DNA of 61,560 nucleotides from Pseudomonadota bacterium (lineage in GTDB: Bacteria; Pseudomonadota; Gammaproteobacteria; Acidiferrobacterales; UBA6901): contig JAJYEE010000013.1 in assembly GCA_021790335.1 (NCBI GenBank), positions 1-61,560 on the forward strand. Reading direction: 5' to 3'. The notes below the pieces were generated by a model. That model ran no database searches and was not told the DNA's origin. It worked only from the letters and a program-made list of their open reading frames with translations. Positions 27,380-37,956 of this stretch are shown piece after piece. Numbering within the stretch: the stretch's first letter is position 1; each line of letters opens with the position of its first letter. The position numbers and the translations under genes were made by a program.

Positions 27380-29932
27380 TCAAACCGTCCCGCGTCTGCG
27401 TACGCTGCGTGCTGTCGGTACCGCCTTCCACGGGTCGTCCGGCCACGGGTGCCTGGGATAGCGGCCCTTGAGTTCCTTGCGCACATCGGCGTAGGTGCGG
27501 TTCCAGAATCCGCGCAAATCCTGCGTCACCTGGATCGGGCGGCGTGCTGGTGACAGCAGATGCAACGTTACCGGCACCCGGTCACGCGCCACGCGCGGCG
27601 TGTCGGCAAGCCCGAAAAGTTCCTGCAACTTCACTGCCAGCACCGGCGGTGCATGCAGCTGGTATTCCAGCGCAACGAGCGAACCGCTCGGCACTCTGAG
27701 GTGCGTGGGGGCATCGCGTCCGAGTCGCTGGCTCTGGCTCCAGTCAAGGCATCCGGCCAGAATGCGAACCAGGTCGAGCCGCGCAAAGTGTTCACGCCGT
27801 GTCACGCCGTCGAGATGCGGTCCGAGCCAGTCATCGAGCGTGGCGCCGAGAACACGGTCCGAAACATCCGGCCAGCCCTCCTCCGGAAACCAGCCGCGCA
27901 TGCACAGCACCCGGACCTGCCATTGCCGCGCCTCTTTGCTCCACGGCAGCGCCTGCAACCCGAGTTGCCGAATGCCATCAATGACGGCGGCGCGCAGCAT
28001 TGCGGGCGGCGCCTTCGAAAGCGGCACACTGGCAAGCAGCAGCGCTCCCATGCGCTGCTCACGACGAGCAATGACGGATTGCTGCTGAACATCCCAGCGT
28101 ACCACCTCTTCGCTGCGCAGATGCTCTGCAAACAGGCATTCAAGATCATCCGCAGCAAGCGGTGCTGCGAGGTGAATCAGTCCTTCCGGATTTGCCGCGG
28201 CGCCGGCGCATTCCGGCGCGCCAGAATCGGCATTTGCCACCGCCAGAAACGGATGGCGCAGACTCGTTTCGCGTTCGGGCAACCGCACTCCCCGTCCGTG
28301 AACCAGGACATACCTGGATCCGGCGCCGGCACGCTGCATCGCAACGCGATCCGGATAGGCCAGCGCCAGCAACTTGCCCACGTCGGTGGCGACAAAAACA
28401 CTATCCTGAGCAGGCGCCGCGACCAGACGGAGAAACTGGCGCGCCGCCTGATCTGCACGCGCACAGCGTTCGGCATCGGCACCGCGCGCCTGTGCCGCAC
28501 GCCGCCCCTGGACGCGGAAGTCGCGCAGCGCTTCGACGCGCACGCCCAGATCGCAGGACAGGCGCGCTTCGCCCGCAAGGATATCGCGTTCCGAGATCAG
28601 CGCAGCGACATCGCATGCCAACGCGGTCAGCCCTTCGCTGCGCGCAGCCATCAGCATATGGGAAAGCCGCGGATGCAGCGGCAACTGCGCCATGCTGCGG
28701 CCCACGGCACTGATCCGCCCGTCGGAGTCGAGGGCTCCCAGCTGGCGCAGCAGCTCGCGCGCCTGGGCAAGCGCGGCGGTGGGTGGCGGATCGAGCCAGG
28801 ACAGGCTCGCGGTATCGTGCACGCCCCACGCTGCCAGCTCCAGCGCGAGAGGCGCCAGATCCGCACCGCGTATTTCCGGAATCGTCTGGGGCAACAGCCC
28901 GCGCTGCGTGCTTTCGCTCCATAGCCGCAGACACACGCCCGGCGCGGTTCGTCCGGCACGTCCGCTGCGCTGATCGGCGGAAGCGCACGAAATCCGCTGG
29001 GTCACCAGTCGGGTGAGACCGCTCTTCGGGTCAAACTGCGGCATGCGCGCATACCCCGAATCGATCACTACGCGTATGCCGTCGATAGTGAGGCTGGTTT
29101 CCGCAATGGGGGTCGCCAGCACCACTTTGCGTCTGACCCCCGGACCACAGGGACGAATGGCGCGCTCCTGAAGTTCCCACGGCAGATCGCCGTAGAGCGG
29201 AAAAACCTCCAGCACATCCGGCGCCAGTCTGTCTTCGAGCAGTTCCCGGGTACGGCGGATCTCCCGGGCGCCCGGCAAAAATGCCAGCACATCACCCTCG
29301 TAATCGCGCAACGCACGAGCGACTGCCTGTGCGACGGACTCGGCCAGAGGCCCGGCGGGGTCGCGCTCACAGTACTGCACGGTCACCGGAAAGCTGCGAC
29401 CCGGGCTGGCGACGATCGGCGCCCGGTGGAGAAGCCGCGATACCGCGGCGCCGTCGAGGGTTGCGGACATCACCAGAATACGCAGGTCCTCGCGCAGACC
29501 GTGCTGGCTGTCGAGCGCCAGCGCAAGTGCCAGGTCACCATGAAGATGGCGCTCGTGGAACTCGTCGAAAATCACCATCCCCACTCCATCGAGTCCCGGA
29601 TCCGCCTGCAGGCGGCGAGTGAGAATGCCCTCGGTCACGACTTCGATGCGTGTGCGTGCCGACACCCTGCTTTCGAAGCGTATGCGATAACCGACCGTCC
29701 CGCCCGTCTGTTCGCCGTATAGCTGGGCCATGCGGGCGGCAGCCGCCCGTGCCGCAAGGCGTCGCGGCTCCAGAATCACTATGGACCGTCCGGCGAGCCA
29801 GGGCTCCTCGAGCAGAGCCACAGGCACCAACGTCGTCTTGCCTGCCCCGGGGGGCGCCTGCAGCACGACGGACCGGTGGGTAGCGAGCGTCGCACGCAGT
29901 TGCGGCAATGCCTCTTCGATCGGCAGGGTCAT
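27380..29932 (-). CDS. hrpB: ATP-dependent helicase HrpB
   Basis: An 850-residue DEAH-box RNA helicase-like protein. Motif I is PPGAGKTT (about residue 28), motif II reads DEFHERH (DExH, about 122), motif III is SAT, and motif VI (QRSGRAGRTAPG) lies near 335. A helicase-associated domain and the HrpB-specific C-terminal region (with LLSPARRPIQVTQDLRGFW) follow. The length matches HrpB (about 810–850). It follows the 2-hydroxyacid dehydrogenase gene by 17 bp on the same strand and likely shares its transcript. The physiological substrate is not established in the family. Confidence 0.95.
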   Translation of the reverse strand: MTLPIEEALPQLRATLATHRSVVLQAPPGAGKTTLVPVALLEEPWLAGRSIVILEPRRLAARAAAARMAQLYGEQTGGTVGYRIRFESRVSARTRIEVVTEGILTRRLQADPGLDGVGMVIFDEFHERHLHGDLALALALDSQHGLREDLRILVMSATLDGAAVSRLLHRAPIVASPGRSFPVTVQYCERDPAGPLAESVAQAVARALRDYEGDVLAFLPGAREIRRTRELLEDRLAPDVLEVFPLYGDLPWELQERAIRPCGPGVRRKVVLATPIAETSLTIDGIRVVIDSGYARMPQFDPKSGLTRLVTQRISCASADQRSGRAGRTAPGVCLRLWSESTQRGLLPQTIPEIRGADLAPLALELAAWGVHDTASLSWLDPPPTAALAQARELLRQLGALDSDGRISAVGRSMAQLPLHPRLSHMLMAARSEGLTALACDVAALISERDILAGEARLSCDLGVRVEALRDFRVQGRRAAQARGADAERCARADQAARQFLRLVAAPAQDSVFVATDVGKLLALAYPDRVAMQRAGAGSRYVLVHGRGVRLPERETSLRHPFLAVANADSGAPECAGAAANPEGLIHLAAPLAADDLECLFAEHLRSEEVVRWDVQQQSVIARREQRMGALLLASVPLSKAPPAMLRAAVIDGIRQLGLQALPWSKEARQWQVRVLCMRGWFPEEGWPDVSDRVLGATLDDWLGPHLDGVTRREHFARLDLVRILAGCLDWSQSQRLGRDAPTHLRVPSGSLVALEYQLHAPPVLAVKLQELFGLADTPRVARDRVPVTLHLLSPARRPIQVTQDLRGFWNRTYADVRKELKGRYPRHPWPDDPWKAVPTARSVRRRGTV

Positions 29933-29949
29933 CAGGTTGGAGGCTTCGC

Positions 29950-30909
29950 CTATACCACTCGGTTGCGGGCTTCACCGCGAAAAAATGCGGCGATGTTTTC
30001 GATCACCTCGTCCGCCAGTCGCTGCTGCGCCTGACGGCTCGCCCAGGCAATGTGCGGCGTGACGAGCAGATTCGGCAACCCTGCCGATATCAGCGGGTGA
30101 TTCGCTGCCGGCGGCTCTTCTCCGAGCACGTCCAGACAGGCGCCTGCGAGATGCCCGCCACGCAGCGCCGCAAGCAGTGCGGTCTCGTCGACAATGCCGC
30201 CGCGGGCGGTATTGATCAGTATGGTGGTGGGCTTCATGCGCGCCAGCTCGTCACGTCCGATCAGGTTGCGTGTCTGCGGCGTGAGCGGCAGGTGCAGGCT
30301 TATGATATCGGAGTCCGACAATACCCGATCGAACGCCGCGCGCTGCGGCCGCACCATCTGCGCGCCGCGCCGCTCCGCCAGCAGCACGTTCATGCCGAAC
30401 GCCTCGCCGAGTTTTGCCACCGACTGGCCGAGCGCACCAGCTCCCACGATGCCGAGGGTGGAACCCGCCAGATCTTCGATGGAATCGGTTAGCAGGCAGA
30501 ATGAGCCCGAACGCGCCCATTCTCCGGCCTGCACCGCCTGCCGATAGCGCAACAGATTGCGACGCAGCGCCAGCAGCATGGCGAAGACATGTTCCGGCAC
30601 GCTGTGGATCGCATACCCGCGCACATTGCACACCGCAACCTTGCGGCGCCGCGCCTCATCCACATCCACGTTATCGACACCGGTTGCCGCACACGCAACT
30701 AGCCGCAGGCGCGGCAGCTGTGCGATCAGCGCCGCCGGCATAGGAACCTTGTTCGTGACCACGACCTCGGCATCCCGGGCGCGCTCCAGAACCAGCTCCG
30801 GAGGCGTGTGGGAATGATCGTGCCACGATCGGCCGGCCACACCCGCGCCGGGCGCAGCGAAACGCACCGTGGCCGCAAAGGTACCGCGGTCAAGAAAGAC
30901 GATGCTCAT
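29950..30909 (-). CDS. D-2-hydroxyacid dehydrogenase (hydroxypyruvate/glycerate dehydrogenase type)
   Basis: A 319-residue NAD(P)-dependent dehydrogenase. The Rossmann motif GIVGAGALGQSVAKL lies near residue 150. The catalytic Arg is in NTARGGIVDE (about 235), the Glu follows near 263 (GEEPP), and the His lies in VTPHIAWAS (about 285). It acts on a 2-hydroxy acid such as glycerate or hydroxypyruvate in the cytoplasm. It stands just upstream of hrpB. The size and motifs match the HprA/GhrA-type group, but the exact substrate is not fixed. Confidence 0.88.
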   Translation of the reverse strand: MSIVFLDRGTFAATVRFAAPGAGVAGRSWHDHSHTPPELVLERARDAEVVVTNKVPMPAALIAQLPRLRLVACAATGVDNVDVDEARRRKVAVCNVRGYAIHSVPEHVFAMLLALRRNLLRYRQAVQAGEWARSGSFCLLTDSIEDLAGSTLGIVGAGALGQSVAKLGEAFGMNVLLAERRGAQMVRPQRAAFDRVLSDSDIISLHLPLTPQTRNLIGRDELARMKPTTILINTARGGIVDETALLAALRGGHLAGACLDVLGEEPPAANHPLISAGLPNLLVTPHIAWASRQAQQRLADEVIENIAAFFRGEARNRVV

Positions 30910-31004
30910 GGTTCATTAAGGACGGGCTGTCGGCCGATCGCCGCTGCCGGTGGCGTCGCAAAGACTCAAAGACATGGCCCATCGGCAGTCATCCGGCGAA
31001 ACCG

Positions 31005-32363
31005 TCACTGGCGGGGGCCGCTGCTGGACTTGCGCGCCACGGTTGCAGCGATAAGCACCGGGTCGTAAACCGGCGCGAATGGCGGCGCATAGCACAGGTC
31101 GAGCGACTCCACATCGTGCGCACTCATGCGTGCGCGCAGCGCCGTGGCGAAAACGTCGATGCGCTTGGCGACGGTATCGGCTCCGGCCATCTGTGCACCG
31201 AGAAGCCGGCCGCTGCCACGCTCGACAAATACCACCGTCGTGATCTGCACCGAACCCGGATAGTGATGACCGCGGCTGCTGTGGCGCGAAACGCTCGAAA
31301 GCACGTCCAGACCGTCACTGCCGATCTCCGCGGCGCCGACCCCGGTGCGCGCCACTTCAAGATCGAATACCCGGAACCCGGCGGTTCCGGCGATGCCGGC
31401 AAAGCGCTCTTCGCCGCCCGCTGCATTGGCGCCGGCAATCCTGCCCTGCTTGTTGGCGGTCGTGCCCAGAGGTATGTAGGCCGGCCGGCGCAGTACTTCG
31501 TGAAACGCCTCGGCGCAGTCTCCGGCAGCGAAGATGTTGTCGATGTTTGTTCTCTGCATCGCATCCACGGCAATTGCCCCGGTTGCGCCCAGCTGCACGC
31601 CGGCCGACTGCGCCAGCACGACGCTCGGGCGCACCCCGACCGATACGATCACCAGGTCGGTGGCCACCTCGCCCTTGTCGGTGCGCACGATCAGGCCCTG
31701 TCCGGCGGCGTCAATCCCGTGCACGGTCACGCCGGTGTCGACGTGCACGCCGTGACGATGCAGCCGCTCGGCAACGATGTCCGAGATAACCGGCTCGAAA
31801 CCTGGAATGACCTGGCTCGCGCGCTCCAGAACGTGCACCGCCAGGCCACGCTGGCTCAGCACGTCGGCCATCTCCATGCCGATGTAGCCGGCACCTATGA
31901 TCGCGGCACGGCGCGGCGCGGCCTCGTCGATGAAGTGCTTGATCGCTGCCCCATCGGTCAGTTCGCGCAGCAGAAACACACCCGGCAGGTCCAGTCCCGA
32001 GACCGCAGGACGAACGGCTTGCGCTCCGGTTGCGATCACCAGCCTGTCGTAGCGTTGCGTGTAATCCCGCGCGGCGGCGTGATCGCGGACCACAAGCTCC
32101 TTGCGGTCTGGATCGATCGCGCGCACCTCATGGCGGGTACGCACGTCGATTCCACGCACGTGCCTGAATTCCTCGGCAGTAATGACGATCAGATCATCGA
32201 TATCACGCTGCGGATCCTCGATATTGTACGGCATTCCGCAGGCCCCATAAGAGACATAAGAACCACGTTCGAGGGCGATGACCTCGGCGTCGGGCATGCG
32301 CCGCTTTGCCTGGCTGGCTGCGCTCATGCCGGCTGCAACACCGCCGATGACTACGATCTGCAT
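31005..32363 (-). CDS. CoA-disulfide reductase-like flavoprotein
   Basis: A 452-residue FAD/NAD(P)H-dependent disulfide oxidoreductase. The FAD-binding GxGxxG-type start reads VVIGGVAAGMSAA, and the NAD(P)H site is IIGAGYIGMEMA. A single redox Cys42 in SYGACGMPY corresponds to the active Cys of CoA-disulfide reductases, NADH oxidases and persulfide reductases. The C-terminal dimerisation domain follows (about 330–450). It lies three bases after the ArsM-like methyltransferase gene, so the two are one operon. The electron acceptor (CoA disulfide, persulfide or oxygen) is not decidable from sequence. Confidence 0.85.
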   Translation of the reverse strand: MQIVVIGGVAAGMSAASQAKRRMPDAEVIALERGSYVSYGACGMPYNIEDPQRDIDDLIVITAEEFRHVRGIDVRTRHEVRAIDPDRKELVVRDHAAARDYTQRYDRLVIATGAQAVRPAVSGLDLPGVFLLRELTDGAAIKHFIDEAAPRRAAIIGAGYIGMEMADVLSQRGLAVHVLERASQVIPGFEPVISDIVAERLHRHGVHVDTGVTVHGIDAAGQGLIVRTDKGEVATDLVIVSVGVRPSVVLAQSAGVQLGATGAIAVDAMQRTNIDNIFAAGDCAEAFHEVLRRPAYIPLGTTANKQGRIAGANAAGGEERFAGIAGTAGFRVFDLEVARTGVGAAEIGSDGLDVLSSVSRHSSRGHHYPGSVQITTVVFVERGSGRLLGAQMAGADTVAKRIDVFATALRARMSAHDVESLDLCYAPPFAPVYDPVLIAATVARKSSSGPRQ

Positions 32364-32366
32364 GGC

Positions 32367-33494
32367 TCAGCAGCAGCCGTCGCTGCCACAACTCCCGGAA
32401 TGGATGGCGCCCTTGCTCTGCGCGGCCGGCCGGCGGGTTCCCGGCACAGCACACCACGGCCTCGGCTCACACGCCGCTGCGGGCGGCACACCGATGAAAT
32501 TGTCGCGGTACGGACCTTCGGTGAGAAAGTGGTAGGTGCGCTCGCATACCGCCATGCGCTCTCCGCGCGGAAAGATGTTATTCTCGTCGTCGCGCACCTC
32601 CGCATACGGACCGCGATAAATCACCGCGTGCCCGCAGTCGAGGCTCGGCCCAGCCGCAGCCTTCACCGCGGTGAGCGTCACCGAGCGGAATTCAATGCCC
32701 TCCACCACCTGCCAGGGCTTCGGATCCCACTTGTCGTAGCCGACCGCCCGAAAGCCTGCGTCGGTGAAGGCGCACAGGAACTCATGCTCCTGGAACGCCC
32801 CCGAGATGCAGCCGCTCCACAGCGTGGCATCCGCCTTGAGGTGCGCCGGCACCGGCTCGTCGCTGACGATGTCCGATATGGCAACACGCCCTCCGGGCTT
32901 GAGCACCCGGTGGATTTCGCGTATCAGCTGGCGACGATGAGCCTCATCCACGAGGTTCAGAACGCAATTCGAAATCACCACGTCGACGCTGGCGTCGGGA
33001 ATCAGCGGAGTGCACGCACGCTGCTCGCTGCGCCAGTTCTCGAACGCTGCGAGATTCGCGCTGCTGCCTACGGGATGGGCGGCAAGCCAGCGGTCCTGCG
33101 CATCCACATCCAGGGCCAGATCCTGGATTTGGCCCTTGAGGAAACTGACCCGATCGCCGCCAAGCCTGGCAGCCATCTCCTTCTGGTACTTGCGCGCGAG
33201 CCCGAGCATGTCGTCGTTCATGTCCACCCCGATCACGCGCCCGGCGGGACCGACGATCTGTGCGGCGATGTAGCACAGCTTTCCCGCGCCGCTACCCAGA
33301 TCGAGCACCGTGTCGCCGGCACGCACGTACCGCGAAGGATCGCCGCAGCCGTAATCCTTCTCGATGATCTCAGCCGGCAGCAAGTCGAGCAGCCGGGCAT
33401 CGTAATTCACCGGGCAACAGAGTGATGGCTGCCGTACAGCGGCGCCCTCCGAATAGCGTTCCAGAACCGCCTGTTGTTGCGACCCCATATGCAA
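32367..33494 (-). CDS. ArsM-like SAM-dependent methyltransferase with Cys-rich tail
   Basis: A 375-residue protein. The SAM-binding motif is VLDLGSGAGKLCY (about 63–75), preceded by the family Cys block GCGDP (about 50) and an earlier SLCCPVNYD. Further conserved Cys occur in SNCVLNLV and in SGCISGA, the arrangement of arsenite methyltransferases (three or four Cys that bind As(III)). The C-terminal 110 residues form an added domain and end in SGSCGSDGCC, a Cys-rich metal or metalloid ligand. The gene is longer than the classical roughly 280-residue ArsM. It precedes the CoA-disulfide-reductase-like gene by three bases. Arsenic is the favoured substrate, selenium or tellurium possible. Confidence 0.75.
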   Translation of the reverse strand: MHMGSQQQAVLERYSEGAAVRQPSLCCPVNYDARLLDLLPAEIIEKDYGCGDPSRYVRAGDTVLDLGSGAGKLCYIAAQIVGPAGRVIGVDMNDDMLGLARKYQKEMAARLGGDRVSFLKGQIQDLALDVDAQDRWLAAHPVGSSANLAAFENWRSEQRACTPLIPDASVDVVISNCVLNLVDEAHRRQLIREIHRVLKPGGRVAISDIVSDEPVPAHLKADATLWSGCISGAFQEHEFLCAFTDAGFRAVGYDKWDPKPWQVVEGIEFRSVTLTAVKAAAGPSLDCGHAVIYRGPYAEVRDDENNIFPRGERMAVCERTYHFLTEGPYRDNFIGVPPAAACEPRPWCAVPGTRRPAAQSKGAIHSGSCGSDGCC

Positions 33495-33603
33495 ACTCCT
33501 TCGCCCTCGCTATCGGGCGCATGAAAAGATAAACGAACCAGCTGCCATGCCCGCGAACCGCGCTTCCGCCACTTACGGCGCCCGTCCGGCATATCAGACA
33601 CGA

Positions 33604-34437
33604 TCAAAAATCTGGCGGCAGCGGCTTTGCGGCATCCAGTCGATTGCATATCGCCTCGCCATCGCCCCGCTTCCCGCCCGAAGCATCGGCGCGCAGGGCC
33701 GTGCGACGGCGCACGGAGTTCCGATCGGAATACGCCGCAGTTTGGCCCCGGCCGTCGGCAAACAGAACCTTCGGCGCACGGCATACGCGCTTGATCGCGC
33801 GCAGGAACTTTTCGGCACGCGTGTGCCGGAAGTAGACCCTGTCGGCGTCCGAAACTTCACTGTAGCATTTTCGGTACTTGTGCTTGATCCAGGCATTGAA
33901 GTCGATCTTGACGGCCAGATCATAGAGAAAGTGGTTGATGGGGGCAAAACAGCGCTTGCGTCTGATGGCTATCCCGAAATCGACGATCCCCGGACTTCCT
34001 CCAGGCAGAACCATCAGGTTATGCTTGCGCTTGAGGTCGAAATGCGCGATCCCGCGACGGTGCAACTCCTCGATCAGGCAGAACAGTTCGGCATAGTATT
34101 TCGCGCGGTCTTCGGCTTCGGCATGGCGCAGCGACTGCCCCTCCAGGTATTCCAGAACCAGGTAACGGCCTCCGATCAGGCCATAACAGTGCGGACATCC
34201 GCGCAACCCGGCCAGATGCGAATAGGCCTTGAATTCGTTGCGCAGCATGTAGCAGCGCAGCCACCGCATCGGGCCGCGGCCGGAGGCGGCCTTGACGACC
34301 AGACGCCTGCCGTTCTCGTTGAAAAAGTAGACATGACCCTGGTAACCGCTCGCGAGGATGTCGCTGCGGCGAACGGCACAGCGCTCGATCCACTGGATCA
34401 GTTCGTCATCGGTGACGCCGGTGAACGCGGTGTTCAT
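33604..34437 (-). CDS. Lipopolysaccharide-kinase-like (RIO/Kdo-kinase superfamily) protein
   Basis: A 277-residue cytoplasmic kinase-like protein. The nucleotide-binding Lys (LVVKAASG), the catalytic loop HFDLKRKHNLMV (H-x-D-L-K-x4-N), and the metal motif IVDFGIA are all in order. The set matches the lipopolysaccharide core-heptose or Kdo kinases (RfaP/KdkA-like) better than protein kinases. The C-terminal about 60 residues are less conserved. It follows a phospholipid-type methyltransferase by 7 bp, so both may act on the membrane or the outer envelope. Confidence 0.75.
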   Translation of the reverse strand: MNTAFTGVTDDELIQWIERCAVRRSDILASGYQGHVYFFNENGRRLVVKAASGRGPMRWLRCYMLRNEFKAYSHLAGLRGCPHCYGLIGGRYLVLEYLEGQSLRHAEAEDRAKYYAELFCLIEELHRRGIAHFDLKRKHNLMVLPGGSPGIVDFGIAIRRKRCFAPINHFLYDLAVKIDFNAWIKHKYRKCYSEVSDADRVYFRHTRAEKFLRAIKRVCRAPKVLFADGRGQTAAYSDRNSVRRRTALRADASGGKRGDGEAICNRLDAAKPLPPDF

Positions 34438-34444
34438 AGCTCAT

Positions 34445-35047
34445 TCAGACCATCTTGAGGTGCAGCAGGTAGAGGCAACCCCCCAGAAAAGCCGCGATAA
34501 GGGGCTCACCGTTAACCCTCAGGCTTTGCCGCAGCGACCATTCGCCTCGTATCCCGGCCCGGAACGGGGTCAGGCTGGGAACGAGCGCCCGGGTATGCGC
34601 GCGCCAATTCTCCCATGCACTGCCGAACAGCCGGTGCAGCAGCCCGTCCTCGTGAGCGATGGCCGGCGGAAAAAACGCCAGGGCGAGTGCCACCCACAGC
34701 GGAAGACTCCACCACAGGCCAGACGCCAGACAGAATCCCGCGACGATCACGTTGTTGCCGACATACAGCGGATGCCTCACGAAAGCATAGGGGCCGGTGG
34801 TCGCCAGAATCCTGTCCTTTTTCACATGGCCGGAAGCCCATATGCGCACCGCTTCTCCGGTGACCACCAAGACCATGCCCGGCCAAAACAGCGCCGGAAC
34901 CCGCTGCGGAAGCCCGATCAAGCTGAGCAGCATGACATAGGCGATGGTGACGAACTGGCGGTGCCGGTAACGCCGTCTGGCCAGGTCTGACCACAACCGC
35001 TGCAGTCCCAGTTCGGACAGCGTCGGCATTCTCAACCGCCGGAACAT
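34445..35047 (-). CDS. Isoprenylcysteine/phospholipid methyltransferase family membrane protein
   Basis: A protein of 200 residues with four or five hydrophobic segments and the conserved motif GPYAFVRHPLYVGN (about residue 85–98) of the ICMT/PEMT-like membrane methyltransferases. A second conserved EDGLLHRLFGSAWENWRA block binds SAM. The ATG at 35047 was chosen; the frame extends to 35137, but that N-terminal extension is polar and Ser-rich. It is the first gene of a pair with the LPS-kinase-like gene 7 bp away. The substrate is unknown. Confidence 0.8.
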   Translation of the reverse strand: MFRRLRMPTLSELGLQRLWSDLARRRYRHRQFVTIAYVMLLSLIGLPQRVPALFWPGMVLVVTGEAVRIWASGHVKKDRILATTGPYAFVRHPLYVGNNVIVAGFCLASGLWWSLPLWVALALAFFPPAIAHEDGLLHRLFGSAWENWRAHTRALVPSLTPFRAGIRGEWSLRQSLRVNGEPLIAAFLGGCLYLLHLKMV

Positions 35048-35318
35048 GTATTCCGCCTTCCTGGAAGAACGTGCAGCATCGGTCAGAGAACCGGAAGAAG
35101 GCTGGGGAACCAATCTTCCGCTGCGCGTACCATCCATTGTTTACTGTGCAAGACGATGGATCCATTCAACCGGGACAGCGCTTGCATGATAGAGCAGAAC
35201 GTCCGCCTTTGACAAACCTTCCAATTGCGGCCACCGGTCCCGGGCCGGAACCTGCTGTCAGGCGCACGCCGCGCCCGGCAGCGGCACACTGCAAATCAGC
35301 GCGGCCCGCGAAAGAGAC

Positions 35319-37922
35319 TCATCCGCTCGCCGAGCGTCTGCGTGAACCTTCGCGGTGGAATCCGAGCTTGTCGCCGTGCACATCGACCACGATACTGTCC
35401 CCGACGCCGAATTTGCCGGCGAGTATTTCCTGCGCGAGCGGATTCTCGACCGATTGCTGAATTGCACGTTTCAGCGGACGGGCACCATAGACCGGATCGA
35501 ATCCTGCCTGTGCCAGCCTGTCCAGAGCCTGGTCGGTCAGACGCAAATCCATGTCGCGCGCCTGCAGCCGTTCGCGCAGATACTGGATCTGGATCATCGC
35601 GATGCGATGCAGCTGTTCACGCGCGAGCGGATGGAACACCACGATATCGTCGATGCGGTTGATGAACTCCGGGCGGAAATGTTGACTGACAACCTCCATC
35701 ACCGCCGCCTTCATGCGGTCGTAGTTGTCTTCTCCGGCCAGCTCCTGGATGGCCTGCGATCCCAGATTCGAAGTCATGACAATCACGGTATTGCGAAAGT
35801 CCACCGTGCGTCCCTGCCCGTCGGTAAGTCGTCCGTCATCGAGCACTTGAAGCAGCACGTTGAACACTTCCGGATGCGCCTTCTCGACCTCGTCCAGCAG
35901 CACCACAGAATAAGGTTTGCGCCGCACCGCTTCAGTGAGATAGCCGCCTTCCTCGTAACCGACATAGCCGGGCGGAGCGCCGATCAGTCGCGCCACCGAA
36001 TGCCGTTCCATGAATTCCGACATGTCGATGCGCACCATGGCCTCCTCGGTATCGAACAAAAAGGCGGCCAGCGCCTTGGTCAGCTCGGTCTTGCCCACGC
36101 CCGTCGGACCGAGAAACAGAAAAGAGCCGTTCGGCCTGTTGGGATCGGAAAGCCCGGCACGCGCACGGCGGATCGCGTTCGCTACGGCCGTGATGGCCTC
36201 GGTCTGTCCGACGACGCGCCGGCCCAGCTCCTCCTCCATGCGCAACAGCTTGTCGCGCTCGCCTTCCATCATCTTCGCCACCGGTATGCCAGTCCAGCGC
36301 GCCACCACCTCGGCCACCTCGTTTTCCGTGACGGCCGAACGCAGCAGCTTGCGCTCTTTGCCCTCGGCCACGGCGGCCGCGGCCAGCTGCTTTTCGAGTT
36401 CCGGAATACGGCCGTACTGAAGTTCCGACATGCGCGCCAGGTCGCCCGCACGGCGCGCGGTTTCGATCTCAACGCGCGCCCGGTCCAGTTCCTCCTTGAT
36501 ATGCTGTGCTCCGGCGACCGCGGACTTCTCGGCTTTCCACACCTCTTCCAGATCGGCGTACTCGCGCTCAAGCTTGTGCAGCTCGCCTTCCAGCGCCTCG
36601 AGGCGCTTCTTGGACGCCTCGTCGGCCTCCTTCTTGAGCGCCTCACGCTCGATCTTGAGCTGGATCATGCGCCGGTCCAGGCGGTCCATCGATTCGGGTT
36701 TGGAATCGATTTCCATGCGGATGCGCGAGGCCGCTTCGTCGACCAGGTCGATCGCCTTGTCGGGAAGCTGGCGATCGGTAATGTAACGATGCGAAAGCGT
36801 CGCCGCCGCCACGATCGCAGGATCGGTGATGTCCACGCCGTGGTGAACCTCGTACTTCTCTTTCAGCCCGCGCAGGATGGCGATCGTGTCTTCGACGCTG
36901 GGTTCGTCGACCAACACCTTCTGGAAGCGGCGCTCAAGCGCCGCATCTTTTTCTATGTACTTGCGGTACTCATCGAGCGTCGTGGCCCCGATACAGTGCA
37001 GTTCCCCGCGTGCCAGAGCGGGTTTGAGCATGTTTCCGGCATCCATCGCGCCTTCGGCCTTGCCCGCACCGACCATGGTGTGCAGCTCGTCGATAAACAG
37101 AATGATCCGGCCTTCCTGTTTGCCGAGATCGCTCAGCACGGCTTTCAGGCGCTCCTCGAATTCTCCGCGGTACTTGGCGCCGGCGATCAGCGCGCCCATG
37201 TCGAGCGACAGCAGCCGGCGGCCCTTGAGTCCTTCGGGAACTTCGCCATTCACCATGCGCAGGGCCAGACCTTCCACGATGGCGGTCTTGCCCACACCCG
37301 GCTCACCGATCAGTACCGGGTTGTTCTTGGTGCGTCGCTGCAGGATCTGAACTACGCGGCGGATTTCCTCGTCCCGACCGACCACCGGATCGAGCTTGCC
37401 CTGTTCCGCACGCTCGGTCAGATCTATGGTGTAGCGCTCCAGCGCCTGGCGCTGGTCTTCGGCGCCCGCATCGCGCACGTTCTGGCCGCCGCGCAACGCG
37501 TCGATTGCCTTTTCCATCCCCCCCCTGGAGGCGCCGGCCTCTTTGAGCAGGCGTCCGAGCTCGCCCTTGTCGTCCAGAGCGGCAAGCACGAAAAGCTCGC
37601 TCGAAATGAACTGGTCATTACGCTGCTGCGCGAGCTTATCGGTGATATTGAGCAGCTTCGTAAGGTCGTTCGAAACGTGCACCTCGCCGCCGGCCCCTTC
37701 GACCGAGGGCAGCCTGTCGATCGCCTGGCTCAGCCGCGAACGCAGGGCATTGACGTTGACGTCCGCCTGCGTCAGCAGATGGCGGCTCGTTCCGCCTTCC
37801 TGGTCCAGCAATGCGGCCATCAAATGCACCGGCTCGATGAACTGGTGGTCGCGGCCAACCGCAAGGCTCTGGGCCTCGGCCAGGGCGGTCTGGAATTTCG
37901 TGGTCAATTTGTCCATGCGCAT
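35319..37922 (-). CDS. clpB: ClpB disaggregase
   Basis: An 867-residue AAA+ chaperone that resolves protein aggregates together with DnaK. The N-domain (about 1–145, [21 protein letters not shown]) is followed by the first NBD with Walker [10 protein letters not shown], the coiled-coil middle domain (about 400–525, ERRFQKVL region and onward), and the second NBD with Walker [10 protein letters not shown] and a DEVEKAHPE Walker B. The C-terminal domain ends in a charged tail. The length matches ClpB (about 860). The ATG at 37922 was chosen because MRMDKLT is the family's start and GAGAG lies upstream; an earlier ATG (37937) is less likely. It is under a heat-shock promoter. Confidence 0.96.
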   Translation of the reverse strand: MRMDKLTTKFQTALAEAQSLAVGRDHQFIEPVHLMAALLDQEGGTSRHLLTQADVNVNALRSRLSQAIDRLPSVEGAGGEVHVSNDLTKLLNITDKLAQQRNDQFISSELFVLAALDDKGELGRLLKEAGASRGGMEKAIDALRGGQNVRDAGAEDQRQALERYTIDLTERAEQGKLDPVVGRDEEIRRVVQILQRRTKNNPVLIGEPGVGKTAIVEGLALRMVNGEVPEGLKGRRLLSLDMGALIAGAKYRGEFEERLKAVLSDLGKQEGRIILFIDELHTMVGAGKAEGAMDAGNMLKPALARGELHCIGATTLDEYRKYIEKDAALERRFQKVLVDEPSVEDTIAILRGLKEKYEVHHGVDITDPAIVAAATLSHRYITDRQLPDKAIDLVDEAASRIRMEIDSKPESMDRLDRRMIQLKIEREALKKEADEASKKRLEALEGELHKLEREYADLEEVWKAEKSAVAGAQHIKEELDRARVEIETARRAGDLARMSELQYGRIPELEKQLAAAAVAEGKERKLLRSAVTENEVAEVVARWTGIPVAKMMEGERDKLLRMEEELGRRVVGQTEAITAVANAIRRARAGLSDPNRPNGSFLFLGPTGVGKTELTKALAAFLFDTEEAMVRIDMSEFMERHSVARLIGAPPGYVGYEEGGYLTEAVRRKPYSVVLLDEVEKAHPEVFNVLLQVLDDGRLTDGQGRTVDFRNTVIVMTSNLGSQAIQELAGEDNYDRMKAAVMEVVSQHFRPEFINRIDDIVVFHPLAREQLHRIAMIQIQYLRERLQARDMDLRLTDQALDRLAQAGFDPVYGARPLKRAIQQSVENPLAQEILAGKFGVGDSIVVDVHGDKLGFHREGSRRRSASG

Positions 37923-37956
37923 TGGAATTTCTCTCAAACCGTGTCTTATGGATTGA

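Noticed and set aside
31116-33425. A 769-codon plus-strand frame opposite the flavoprotein and methyltransferase genes
   Set aside because: Shadow of two clearly recognisable minus-strand genes.
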